A stretch of DNA of 64,000 nt. It comes from Trichoplax adhaerens. Taxonomy: Eukaryota > Placozoa > Uniplacotomia > Trichoplacea > Trichoplacidae. Where the stretch lies: NCBI RefSeq assembly GCF_000150275.1, contig NW_002060947.1:1973740-2037739 (forward strand), in the 5' to 3' direction. Made by a program: the position numbers and the translations under genes. The notes beneath the pieces are model-generated. The model was not told the origin of the DNA and did not search any database. It saw only the letters and a program-made list of their open reading frames with translations. This document shows, piece after piece, positions 1 to 10,800 of this stretch (positions are counted from its first letter, which is position 1; the number at the start of each line of letters is the position of its first letter).

Positions 1-396
1 AAATTGCATATGCTGTATTCAACTTATAAATATTTCAATCAATAAATTTTTATCTAAGGCAAATCAACATAATCAAAGATTATGCGAACTTTGCAAGCAG
101 CTACTATCAATACTATCAATATCATTTAGACTCGTTAATAACGAATCTTAACATTAGATAAGCTATGTAGTTTAAATTGAATAATAGTATACGTATGCTA
201 GATAATATATAATAATACAGTAGATAATGTTATAAAAGGAATAGATTAGATGTTTATACAGTTTTATAACCAGATAGAAAGTAATTAGAAGCAAATACGA
301 GGCAGTTAATAAAGTTGTTTATATTTGACATAATGCCTTATGATATAGGTGACAACATCCATATTATAAATTTATAATAGTCTTAAACCATTTACT
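1..396. other. downstream flank of TTC29
   Basis: AT-rich sequence after the minus-strand TTC29 stop codon, presumably its 3' untranslated region and intergenic DNA. No gene seen. Confidence 0.5.
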
Positions 397-2993
397 TTAG
401 GTATTGGATGGATTATTAGGATCTGAGTCCGCTTCATCATTAGAAAAAGCTGCTTGACGTGTTGATTTCCAACTTAATAATTCTCGTAATGACTCACGGT
501 TATTTATGTTAATGAATTTCATATAATCTTTAGTCATTTTATGAGCCCTTGCGATACCGTACTGCACCCTAGCTTCGTCAAGTACTTCTGTATCTGTCAT
601 TTCCTGAGCAACTTTAAAAGCTTTACCAAAGTATTCCACTGCTTTAGAATAATTGCCCTGTTATTTAGAAATTGTTTCAATAATAAAGAATATAAATGAT
701 AAATCTTGCATTTATAGTAATACCGTTATTGACTAAAAATTAGAAGCTAATACTGCTATAGCAGAACTATTATTACAGATGTCATTACCATTGAGTTAAA
801 AATTCCTCCCAGTTTGGTACAAGCTTTTCCGAATTCTTTCTGCTGATTACATTTTTCTGCTACTGTAGCAAACTTTTCCAAGTTTTTAAAAGTATTCTCT
901 ATGTCGTCTTGACTGATATAAGTAAATAAACAGAAGAATCGTTATTGTTTGCGCTAAATTATTATATTAGCGTTGTTTAGATTGAAGTACTCTATTAGGA
1001 AGAGATGATTAATAAATTACCTTTCGTAACAGCTTGCCATAGCTTCATATGCACGAGCTGCGCCAATATCATCTCCTTCTTGTTGGCATATTTCTAGATA
1101 TGAGTTGTGATACTAATATACAAAATTTAGCTTTAGTCTGGCAATCGATACTTACGTATAACTATTATGATAGCATATTATTAACATTATTAATTATTAC
1201 CGTCAGAGCCATTTGTGGATCTCCATTTTCGCTAAATGCCCGTCCAAGCCTGTAGCTTGTTATTCCTTCAGCATGTTTACTACCACCTGGTAAAATACGA
1301 AATAATAATATCTAAATTTAAGTATACCTTCTCTCACGGTATACGCTTTTATAGTTTTGATTAAATGTTGTACAATAGTGGATGTAAACACTACTATATA
1401 ATAAATACTATGTTAAATCTTACCTTCTTTAGCTACATCGTATGCTTGTAGTAAAAATTTAATACTAACTTCAGAATTTTCCCTTGACGTCTATTAGATA
1501 ATAATCATTTCAATAAAATGGTATCAAACATTTTGAAAAGTAATATTTTATCCTAAAGAAACATTAAATTATAGTAGGGGATACCTTAGCAGCAATTGCT
1601 GTATAAACACGGCATAAATGCTCGCAAGCTAAAGGAAACAATTGTTGGCCATCGTCATTTATCCAGTCACGGTTTTTAGTCAAATTATAAAACTCTTCCA
1701 AGTAGGGTAGTGCTTCATTATTTTCGCCTTCAAAATTGGATACCTTAAAATTAGTTATTGTCTGTTTGTATGCCTAAATACACTATTACTTTGGTAAGTT
1801 TTTAGGCGGATTCGATTCCAATATAAAATCTCGCTCTTACGAAATAATCCGATACAGTTAATAACAGTTTATATTTGCACTAAAATAGGTTGTTCATCTA
1901 GATCTGAATACCTCTATCAACAAGTGAAACTCCGAGATTACAATTTGCTTCACTCTGAGTTTTTCCATCATCATGTTCTATAGTTTGTGCTATCTCAAGG
2001 CATCGAAAATAAAAGTGATCGGAAAGCCAGCTATCGTTATGATTTTCAAAGTAGACAGCTAAGTTTTTTAATTCTCGATAAAGTAAGCCTTGATCATCTA
2101 GATATTATGATTGATAAAAGATAATTTATGGCAGTATTTAGTGGCTTATACAATAATAGTTTCTGTATTTCGCGGATATGAGAGTTGGAATTTAAAATAA
2201 TACTATACCATTTCTTTCTGCATCCTCAGCGCGGCATAATTTTTCGCTTAAATAGCTTAATTTCTCGTGTTCATCCTTAAGCAAAGGTGTCAATGTAGCA
2301 ATAATGTCGTCGCCGAGAGCTTCTCGCTCTTCCTTTTGTCGGTTAATTAACTCGAATATCTCAGCGAATGCTCTGTGGTAACCTTCTTTTAAAATATCCA
2401 TGCATAAATTGTGCATGTAATCGTTGCGATATCTAGGGATAAAAGTAGTTTATACCGTTATTTTGGATTATCTGACTCATCTTTTTGGGTTAAAGTATCA
2501 CTATATCGTTACAATGAAGAAAAATCACTTTTTCTAAGGTAAGTTTAAAATTTTGGCTAAACGAAATATTATTTAAAAGAAGTATCAAAACCAAATTATC
2601 TTAGGTTGGTTATGGCGTAAAATTGAAATGGGATTGATTATGTACATTTTGAAAATAAGTTGTTGTATAAACGCATGAAAAATGAAATAATTACATGTGC
2701 AACAGTTTTGAGATTCATAGTTAAATAATAAAATCAACTACAACTTCGGATAGTATAAGCTAACAAATTTAAGCAATATAAATGAACCTGGCAACATCGA
2801 TCTTTTTGTCGTAGGTTTCCTGTACTACTGGATGTTTTTGTTTCTTTTGCTTGTTATGACCGTTAATTGGCCTTATGTTTCGTGTACTTCGATTGATTGT
2901 ATTTTTATGGGGTGGTGTTGTCGGAGGACTTGGCTTGATATTACTTTTGCCTAAATTTGGATCTATCATAGGCAAGATATTAGTCGACGACAT
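397..2993 (-). CDS. TTC29: TTC29-like tetratricopeptide repeat protein, 9 exons
   Basis: Spliced on the minus strand from exons 2993-2788, 2432-2209, 2097-1912, 1727-1585, 1490-1424, 1286-1201, 1112-1021, 912-789 and 657-397. All have GT donors and AG acceptors with matching phases, giving 462 residues (human TTC29 has 475). Exon 2 carries the family signature YRNDYMHNLCMDIL followed by RAEDAER. Later exons align with the TPR helices (for example RAYEAMASCYER), and the last exon holds LDEARVQYGIARAHKM and LLSWKSTR near the C-terminus. The start is the first true ATG of exon 1 (2993); an upstream TTG in the same frame is not preferred. The N-terminal 60 or so residues are basic, Pro/Ser/Thr-rich and poorly conserved. 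Known of the family: TTC29 is an axoneme-associated protein of motile cilia and sperm flagella, probably cytosolic or axonemal and acting in dynein or transport assembly. An X-box-like site lies upstream. Family identification is strong; the exact N-terminus is less certain. Confidence 0.9.
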
Positions 2994-3198
2994 CTTGACT
3001 CTTCTTATTACTGCTTTCTTTTTAACTATGCAATTTGGGCTGTGTCTCCTCAAAAGCCTAAAGGTGGCTCTGTATACAAGATACCTATCGCCTTTGCCTA
3101 CTAAACGACCGCGTTATTGTATAGAATTCTTTGCTATCCCCATATCAATTTATCTAACTCCATGAATTACTGATTTGTATCTTATCGAAATTCAATCA

Positions 3199-3212
3199 GT
3201 ATCCATAGCAAC
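3199..3212. promoter_or_regulatory. RFX X-box-like palindrome upstream of TTC29
   Basis: The sequence GTATCCATAGCAAC matches the X-box layout (two half sites, GTNRCC and RGYAAC, with a 2-base spacer). The right half is perfect and the left has one mismatch. It lies about 206 bases upstream of the TTC29 start codon. RFX factors bind such sites in promoters of ciliary genes across animals, and TTC29 is a ciliary gene, so position and partner fit. Binding itself is inferred. Confidence 0.55.
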
Positions 3213-4616
3213 CTTCTCATGATTGATTGTGCATGCGTCGATAGAAGTCCATCGAGCGTGGTCTTAAGACTGCTCTACTACGCAAATCATGCGCCGCGTT
3301 CGAATATTTCCTTATGCAATACTGCATTAGAGAGTGGATAATACCTGAGAATAAGCACGCTACCGAGACTATCTATAACTTGCATATTTCATTAAGTGTT
3401 TTTGTAGCAAATTATAGAAAAAGTGAAACATTCTACTTAAAGTACTGGCATAGCCGGTTAAAGCCCAAAATTCCATTATATTTGTTTTTGATTTGGACTT
3501 TAACTGGCTATTACACATCATAGCCGAGTTTAAGCTAAATCATATATTGTATGTATACGGTAGATTTGAGTATTAAAAACACACCTTATAAATAATAATG
3601 CCTTAATTTAAAAAAGGTATTGGTGAGTCGAATAATGTTATCAACTTTAGTACTAATTGATATAGTGCTTGATGGACAACTGAGTTGCTAAATGATGCAT
3701 AATTTAATATTGAGTACTCTCGTGGCTAAGATTTTATTTCAAGTAGACATCAGTAAAATCGATAATAATAATTAATAATCAATAATATTTGATATAGTGT
3801 AATTTCGGGGAAATAGAGTTGAATAACTCAGGACTAATCTGATTTTTAACGTTTACTGAATAGGAATCAAGAACGATATATTTCATTGAATGATACTGAT
3901 TATGTTTTCTATTCTTATACTTTGTAACACCAAAGCAAACACTCTAATATCAGACTTGATAAATAAAATATTTAGTAAATGCCAATGAGCTGACAGTTGA
4001 AATGAAGATTGTTAGATCCGACTAAAAGAGAAAATACTGATATCCTGCTGGATAGTTCGCTCAGTTATAAATCCATTTTAAATCAAAATTGGCGAAGTAT
4101 AACATCATCCATCAACAGCACTATCAGATAGTTTCATGTGGCATTACGATACCCCTTTTAGGATAGATCAATCAATTGATAAAGTATCGTTATGATACAG
4201 TTAAGTTCGAGTAGATGTTCGTCTACATCTACATAAGTATATTGTACTTACTAGTATTTAAAAATTAAAAATCATCATGACCCATTTGTAGCATAACACA
4301 TATTTTTTCATAATACGTTTTTTACATATTGTAGATGACCTTCCTGTATATACTACACAAATGGCATTATTAACATAATTAATTTAACCGATGTAAAAAG
4401 ACAGGCATGGAAAGCAACTGTCAGCCATTAGATAAGTGGTGACACTATATCGTCCTTTTATAAGAGGTCAATCAACACTATAGCTCATTTCTTGACAATG
4501 TAAGTTAACAATATTAAAGTGATGTTGATTAGTATGCAGCAAGATATGAGTGATCTAAAGTTCGTGTACATAGCTATGCAAGGATAAAATGAAGGAATAT
4601 TTCCCAAGAGAGCTGT
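3213..4616. other. intergenic between TTC29 and the deiodinase gene
   Basis: This 1.4 kb should hold the 3' untranslated region of the minus-strand deiodinase gene and the distal promoter of TTC29. I see no coding sequence. The deiodinase needs a SECIS element on the minus strand here, but I could not identify a convincing ATGA/AA/GA kink-turn stem by eye. One inverted repeat (ACGATAC at 4146-4152 and GTATCGT at 4194-4200) lacks the SECIS core. Confidence 0.5.
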
Positions 4617-5363
4617 TTATAATTCTTGTAAATGCGATTCTAATTCGTCTAGATCATAACACATAGGACCTGGGCCACCTTTATAGCTGATTTTACCATC
4701 TCTAATCACGTACAATCTCTCAGGCGTTGCACTATATTCCTTTGCCATGGTATCTTTGATATCATCCACATAAACGGGCAATTTAATGTCGAATCGATCA
4801 ATAAACTGCTTTGCGAGTGACATCCGCTCTTCAAGGACTCTTGGTTTCTTGAAAGACACATCCATACTATCGTTTAAATAATCTAAGGGCCATTCGTCAG
4901 ATGCGTGCGCTTCTTTAATATAGATTAAGATAAATTGTGCTTTATCGGCGTATTTTTTTCCCATTTCATGAAATCGCTGTAGCAGATTGCGATACGGGGG
5001 TCAGCTATAAGACCCAAAATTCAAGACAAAAGTATCCGTTTGAAATTGTTGAAAAATTTCTTTTAAATTAAGCATTTCCCCCTGGATGGAATAGAGTTGA
5101 CCAAGTGGTGCAAGATGATTAGGCTTTAATCTCCCAATACATGGTAAGCAACCGTCCTTGGTGAAATTGATAAACGTTTGTTTGGATAAACTATGAATAA
5201 AACCGGGACTGCCATCTGTTGGTTCTAATGTCTTCAAATACTTTGATCCTTTCCGAAGCTGTTTGGGATAGTGCCATTTAATCAGCATTCCACTTTTAGC
5301 GAATAAGAATGCGCCATAAAAGGCTAAGCACCATGACCAGAGCCAGGATAGGGGATTGGCCAT
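4617..5363 (-). CDS. iodothyronine deiodinase, selenoprotein (UGA read as Sec)
   Basis: Single-exon frame of 248 residues if the in-frame TGA at 5003-5001 is read as selenocysteine (residue 121); a naive translation stops there. The UGA sits in NFGSYS-U-PPY, equivalent to the deiodinase active site NFGS(C/A)T-U-PP. Downstream the thioredoxin-fold continues with the catalytic-histidine motif YIKEAHASDEW and a C-terminal block around PERLYVIRDGKISYKGG. An N-terminal hydrophobic segment (about residues 4-27) fits the single membrane anchor of deiodinases. Length is close to human DIO1 (249). The family removes iodine from iodothyronines by reductive deiodination in membranes facing the cytosol; the native substrate in this animal is unknown. 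The start ATG has a purine at -3 and G at +4. The residue two before Sec is Ser and the one before that is Tyr, where DIO1 and DIO3 have Cys-Thr. No intron is needed. The SECIS was not located. Confidence 0.92.
5001..5003 (-). other. selenocysteine codon (recoded UGA)
   Basis: The TGA lies in frame between NFGSYS and PPY, exactly where all deiodinases have Sec. The frame on both sides is conserved deiodinase sequence with no alternative splice that would skip it. Reading it as a stop would delete the catalytic half of the protein. Confidence 0.93.
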
Positions 5364-5441
5364 TATCCAGTAGAAACGACAGTAATCAAATTGTCCGCTG
5401 CTGTATTCTTCGGCTACAAGCGGTCCGTGACCACTGATTGA

Positions 5442-5674
5442 GTATCCTTAAAATGCACTCTTGCTGCCTGTAATTTAAGTCTATTGATAGATATCGTAAA
5501 TATTAGAGCTATCATTATAATTAGTCAAAATCAATAATTTTACTGACTTTGTACTCTGGGTATTCTTAAAATGCACTCTAGCTGCCTGTAATTTAAGTCA
5601 ATTGATAGATATCGTAAATATTAGAGCTATCATTATAATTAGTCCAAGTTAATAATTTTACTGATTTTGTACTC
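5442..5674. repeat. two-copy tandem duplication, about 118 bp
   Basis: Two adjacent, nearly identical units begin at 5442 and 5560, running from GTAT(C/T)CTTAAAATGCACTC to TGTACTC. They differ by a few substitutions, so the duplication is fairly recent. It lies 80 to 310 bases upstream of the deiodinase start codon on the minus strand. Each unit carries one TGCACTC, which fits the metal-response core TGCRCNC, but a match this short could be chance. Confidence 0.9.
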
Positions 5675-7131
5675 AACATGATTAATTAATGACATCAATG
5701 AGTTAATTGATTGATGATGGCATTCAACCATGATACCACCGGCAATATCGTCTACGATACGATATTATAGTAGTCTAATCCTTCCGCTAGATACGACAAA
5801 TAATGCGTTTCAACTGCTTTTAAGCTGTATTCAGGGTAGACGAGAGGGTCTACAATTACGATTACACTGTCTAAATGGGTGTATATCTCATTTGAAAGTA
5901 ATCACATCAATGTTATAGGCACTAGATTGATTGATAAGTTGATTAGAGGTACAATTGAAATTTCGCAGATCTTTCTGCATATAGTACAGTACAGTACAGT
6001 AGTCATTTTACATCATAAGTGATTGACTACAGGCCGAGCGGATATGATGACGGGCTCATTTCAGTCATCATTTCATTTCAATTGACTGATTCTTGATATC
6101 TTAATTAGGAAAACGTACCTTGTACTGATTTGATTGCCGGTCTGCAAGTGCAAGGATAACGATTGAAGAAAGGATATGCTCTGTAAGTCAACATGTAAAC
6201 AAAGTCGAGCTGTAGAGTGCAAAGTACATGTACGGTACAGTATTGTATTAGGGGTAAGAAGTTGTTCTTCCATGAAAATCAAAATTGATTTTCATCAAGA
6301 AACCCGTAGTATAGTCATGATGCATGATGGTACTGTCCGTGTTAATCAAATGCTGTATTCGACAGTAATTCTCTGATTTAGAGTCGGAAGCTGAACATTT
6401 TACTGGTCTTTGGTTTTGACTGTCAGCTGCTAAAAGGTCGAAGAGATTTGGCGGTCATTTTACTATGCCCCACAAACTCAAAGCAATCTTTTGCAGCGAA
6501 TTTACATGCCAATTGCAGACCGTATAGTGTACCGTTGTAGACATGCGATACAGTCGAAATGATCAATTTTAGTATTGTCAAGCCCGCTTTGCATCCCTCT
6601 CTTTCTTTCTTTTTAGTACAGTAGTCCATGGGCAGAAAAATCATGGACTACTCCATCCAAATTTTCCACCGCCGTGCATCAAAATTGTCACCCCACCGTA
6701 AAAATAGAACAAGGGTTTGTAATGCTAGGGGTGACAATTTTTATCCACAGGAAATTTTTGATTGAGTAGTCCTCGGTAAAATTAACAGTAGTCGTTTTAC
6801 CATGGACTTCGAGAAACGAGATTTTATTCTCTCTTATTGATTGATCTTGTACCACTGACTCTCCACCTTTGGTAATTCTAGTTTACTTTCTATTGCTGAA
6901 ACAGTTCCTAACAGGTAGTAAAATAGAATGGGGAATTTACTCAAATAGCTCGCTTTAAAACGGTAAAATAGAATTCCAAAATGCCGGCGACTACAGTGTA
7001 CAGTGTACAGTACTTTACTGTCTACTCTAACTGTTGATCAATGCAGCTGACATTGTGTACCGTAACGGTACTAGCAGCCGCCACAGCGTGTGTTGGGGCC
7101 AATGACGTCATAGTTCCCTTACTGATACAAT
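5675..7131. other. intergenic DNA with no supported gene
   Basis: No reading frame here resembles a known protein and none has a splice-compatible partner. It holds a short ACAGT repeat near 5983-6001 and the inverted-repeat structure at 6620-6773. The stretch is richer in G and C than the rest of the window. It separates the minus-strand deiodinase from the plus-strand ATP7 array, so it probably carries both promoters. Confidence 0.5.
6620..6773. repeat. nested inverted repeat, possible MITE remnant
   Basis: A perfect 11-base inverted repeat (AGTAGTCCATG at 6620-6630, CATGGACTACT at 6642-6652) shares its right arm with a longer, imperfect inverted repeat. That repeat starts at 6644 (GGACTACTCCATCC) and ends at 6773 (GATTGAGTAGTCC). 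The long arms also pair through AAATTGTCACCCC and GGGGTGACAATTT near the centre. It could fold into a long hairpin, as non-autonomous DNA elements do. I did not find clear target-site duplications. Confidence 0.6.
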
Positions 7132-7702
7132 AGTCAACGACACCCCTTGCTGTATCAGCGACAAGAACCGCGATGGTGGATTGGTTCGGGTACAGGATGG
7201 ACAGACGGTAGAACCGTGTCATACGCACATCCGAGACTGTGCAGTGGCCAGTCTAAATCAAGACTTTATGTCTACCAGTGTGCACAGTTCAACAATAATA
7301 ATAACATGGATCGCAGAATATTGCCAACCAATTAATTAAGCTAATAAACTTGTAGTCAAAAGTCCGTAGAAGGCAGTAGTCGAGCTATTTCCGTCTTTTT
7401 AGTCTACGACACCACTTGCTGTATCAGCGACAAGAACCGCGATGGTACCCGGACCAATCCGGGTACAGGACGGACAGACTGTGGAACCGTGTCATGGTCA
7501 CGTTAGCTAAGCCAGTGAGCCACTTGACCCATCCGAGACTGTGCAGTAGGCAGTCTAAATCAAGACTGTACGTCTACGAGTGTGCACACTTCCATAATAA
7601 TAATAACATGGATCGGAGAACATTGCCAACCAATTAATTAAGCTAATGAACTTGTAGTCAAAAGTCCGTAGAAAGCGGTAGTGGAGCTATTTTTGTCTTT
7701 TC
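7132..7702. repeat. tandem duplication, about 269 bp, upstream of ATP7 copy 1
   Basis: Copy A runs 7132-7400 and copy B 7401 to about 7702. Both start at TAG(A/T)C(A/T)ACGACACC and continue through GCTGTATCAGCGACAAGAACC and CCAACCAATTAATTAAGC. Copy B has 33 extra bases and a 7-base palindrome (TACCCGG/CCGGGTA at 7446-7465). Each copy has a TGCACAC metal-response-like core: on the minus strand at 7278-7284, and at 7583-7589, where it is palindromic. The duplication ends about 180 bases before the ATP7 copy 1 start codon, so it lies in the likely promoter. Both copies can be read as a short frame, but it opens with TTG and the differences do not favour silent sites. Confidence 0.88.
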
Positions 7703-7880
7703 GTTGTGACTGTTCATTAAGTGAAGACTACATTAATTAGAAGAAAGAGCCTGAAAAGGCAACTACAACGCAAGCTTGTGCTTCCGTTTGAGGGAAAAAG
7801 TGATTGCTACTTACTTTGGTAGCGCGTCTACAGTACAACGGATTGCATCGACGACTTGATTTAGAATTGATTATTGTGCC

Positions 7881-10800
7881 ATGGAGATCGAGAACAACAT
7901 CACTCAAAAGATCCTGGTTACCATCACTGGAATGACTTGCAATTCTTGTGTCAAATCGATCCAGGGCAACGTGGCTACCATGAAAGGTCTTGAAAGCATC
8001 AAGGTTAGTGTTTTGGAATCGTTTTTAGACGGTACTATCCAATTGCGATCGTGGCAAGTTAACCGTTATCATGCTCAATTGTTCACCCTATCTTACGGAT
8101 TGAGCAAATGCTTTCTATTCAACATGTTGATGGATAGCCAAGTGAGAGGAGAAATTTCAATATGTCATGACCGCTATCCTACAGTAACGTCGATGTTTAG
8201 CTTCATGGTTAGAATAATAGGAATCATCCAATCTTGTCGGCATCGTGAGTTACTCTAGTCGATTCAACGAGTGCATCGATAGCCACATCCAATGCTTCCA
8301 TTCAACACCTTCAGTTATAGGCAGTGTTGATTAGGTTGGTTGTCATCATCACCATCCAATCTTGTCGGTATTGGGATTGGATTGAATAACACTTTGATCG
8401 ATAGTCACGTTAGAGTGGAAATCCAATACGTAGTAACCTATATCCCATAGTAACATAGAGTAAGAGTATTATTAATATTACTATCAATTAATCGATACCG
8501 ATTGGACTGGCTGTAGCGATATCCATCATCAAGTGTCGTCCTACTTTAGGAAATGGTTAGGCGATAATCTCAACTTTACCGTATTCGCATGGGCAAAAAA
8601 TGACTAAAAATGACAATATTGTACTGTATACGTATAACATGTATAGTTGAGCAAGTATAGTATACTTGAAAAAAAAAAGCCCGCTGAATGAATTCGTTAT
8701 GATACAACCATTCAAAATTAGATTGAAAATGGCCATCATCAGTTGCTATGAATCGATGATTGGCAAGTACAGTAAATAGCAATTAGACGAGTATAGAATA
8801 TAATCAGTCCAACAATTGGTTGAATCGCTAAATTTTTCATTAAACATGGAGGTAATAATGAAACACTCATGGGCAACGTTACTTGTGCATTAGTGGAATA
8901 CAGTAGTTGTGACTTTTTTCATCAATATACGATTGCAATCATGGTAATAGTTTTGACTCGATCAAGTAATTAATTCATAGACCAACGAGTCAGTTCTAAT
9001 TCACTTTACTACGTTGAAATTGACATCAATTACAATATTGACCGTCCATCTCGTATACGATAGACCATCATCAATGATTCACTTCAAGTTTACCACCTAA
9101 GAATTATTCTAGTCAGGATTAACTTACCGTTGACGATCACATCAATTTGTTGTCATGTCATGTCGGAAAGGAGCTTTTTTTTCGGGGGGGGGGGATAGGA
9201 TAAATCGATTGTTCCCAGGACTGACAATGTTTACCAGTCAATCAAAAAATCTGTTAATCAATATTATGCAATTATTTTTTAATAGGTCTCACTAAGTCAA
9301 GAAGAAGGTGAAATTGCCTACTTTCCTCATCTCATTGATTATCGTGCCATTATCAATGAAATTGAAGATATGGGCTTTGATGCCAAATTAAAATCCAACC
9401 GAATTGATTTACAACTTAAGCTTCAGCCTTTCTCTTTTGACCGGAACCAATTAACACAAAATCTAATGGAAATACATGGTGTAGAAAATTGTAGCATCAA
9501 TGATGAATTAAATGCTCTCATCATACGCTATAATTGTGACTTATTACAATCACATCGCATTCTTATCGATTGCTTTAACAAATTAATGACTATGAAATCA
9601 AATGATAGTCATGATAATTCACCCAAGCAAGCTAGCTTAGCTGTAGTAAGTGTTATTGGAATGACTTGTAACTCATGTGTTAAATCCATCGAAGGAACAT
9701 TATCTGATATGAATGCGATCAAATTTATTGGTGTATCGCTTGAAAAGAAACAAGCTACAGTTCGATATGACAGTAAAGAAATGACAGAAAGAGATATTGT
9801 CGAAAACATCGAAGATATGGGATTTGATGCTACCATTTTACAGGTTTGTCAAGCCAAATGACAATAGCTCTTTCCTAATAAGATCGAATGAACATTATCT
9901 GAATTTAGTGAATAAAAAGTAAATAAAAATTCTATAACAGGAGTTTACTCATCAGATCTATTCTTATTCTATTTTCTGTAAAAAAACAACAGCTATTGCT
10001 GTTATAGTAAATTGCTAGATGTAGATCGGAAATACTCTTACTAATACATTTCTATCGTACAGTACTACTAATTATTCAGCTAAGAATAATGTACTTCTCC
10101 AATGGCATCTAATATTGTCATAATCAATCCGCCAACTTACAGTATTGGAATATGCCCATTGATTGACACGGAAACGATGATGCTTTGTAGTAGCCACGTC
10201 ATAATGTTTAATGGAAATAGTTTTTTAAGCTGTATTCTTGGATACTACTCCACAGTCTATGCTGCAGCTAATGTTTAATTTCCTAATTTATCAACTCCAT
10301 TTTCATCCTACCCAATCAAAATACACATATGCGTGAACACTTTCAGCGTCATCAATATTGCTGCAACGATTTTAAAAGCAACATTATCCTTTTAGTTTAA
10401 CTTTGAAATCAATCCATCTATTTTCTAATCCTGAATCATCATAAAAAACATAATTAGAATAGTAGACAAATTTTTTTTTTATCTATTTCATTATATAGAC
10501 CGAAACTAACAATGTAACATACACTGTGATGGAAATTGAAGGAATGAGTTGTAATTCTTGTGTGCAACACATTGAAAGCACTGTCATCGATCTACCTGGT
10601 ATTTACTACATTCGTGTTTCACTACAGCAACGCAAGGCCGATATCTTTTATGCTCATGGTCATGTTACTGTTGCACAAATTTCTGAAGTTATAACTGACG
10701 CTGGATTTGATGTAAAGATTAAATCGGATGAAAACAATATCAGTGGTACGACGGTTAAAATGATCTGCTTATAGTTCAATAAAATATTACTAAACAGAAT

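Noticed and set aside
1806-1818. GATTCGATTCC resembling a tRNA B box
   Set aside because: No A box, acceptor stem or anticodon arm can be fitted around it, and it lies in a TTC29 intron.
2875-3165. 96-codon plus-strand frame with hydrophobic stretches
   Set aside because: It is antisense to TTC29 exon 1, whose minus-strand frame is supported by splice phase and homology.
7147-7637. Pair of related short frames in the duplicated block
   Set aside because: Both open with TTG, show many amino-acid-changing differences and no family resemblance; the similarity is explained by DNA duplication.
7881-8258. Unspliced 125-residue frame extending exon 1 of ATP7 copy 1
   Set aside because: A clean donor at 8003 joins in phase to exon 2, as in copy 2; the extension is intron read-through.
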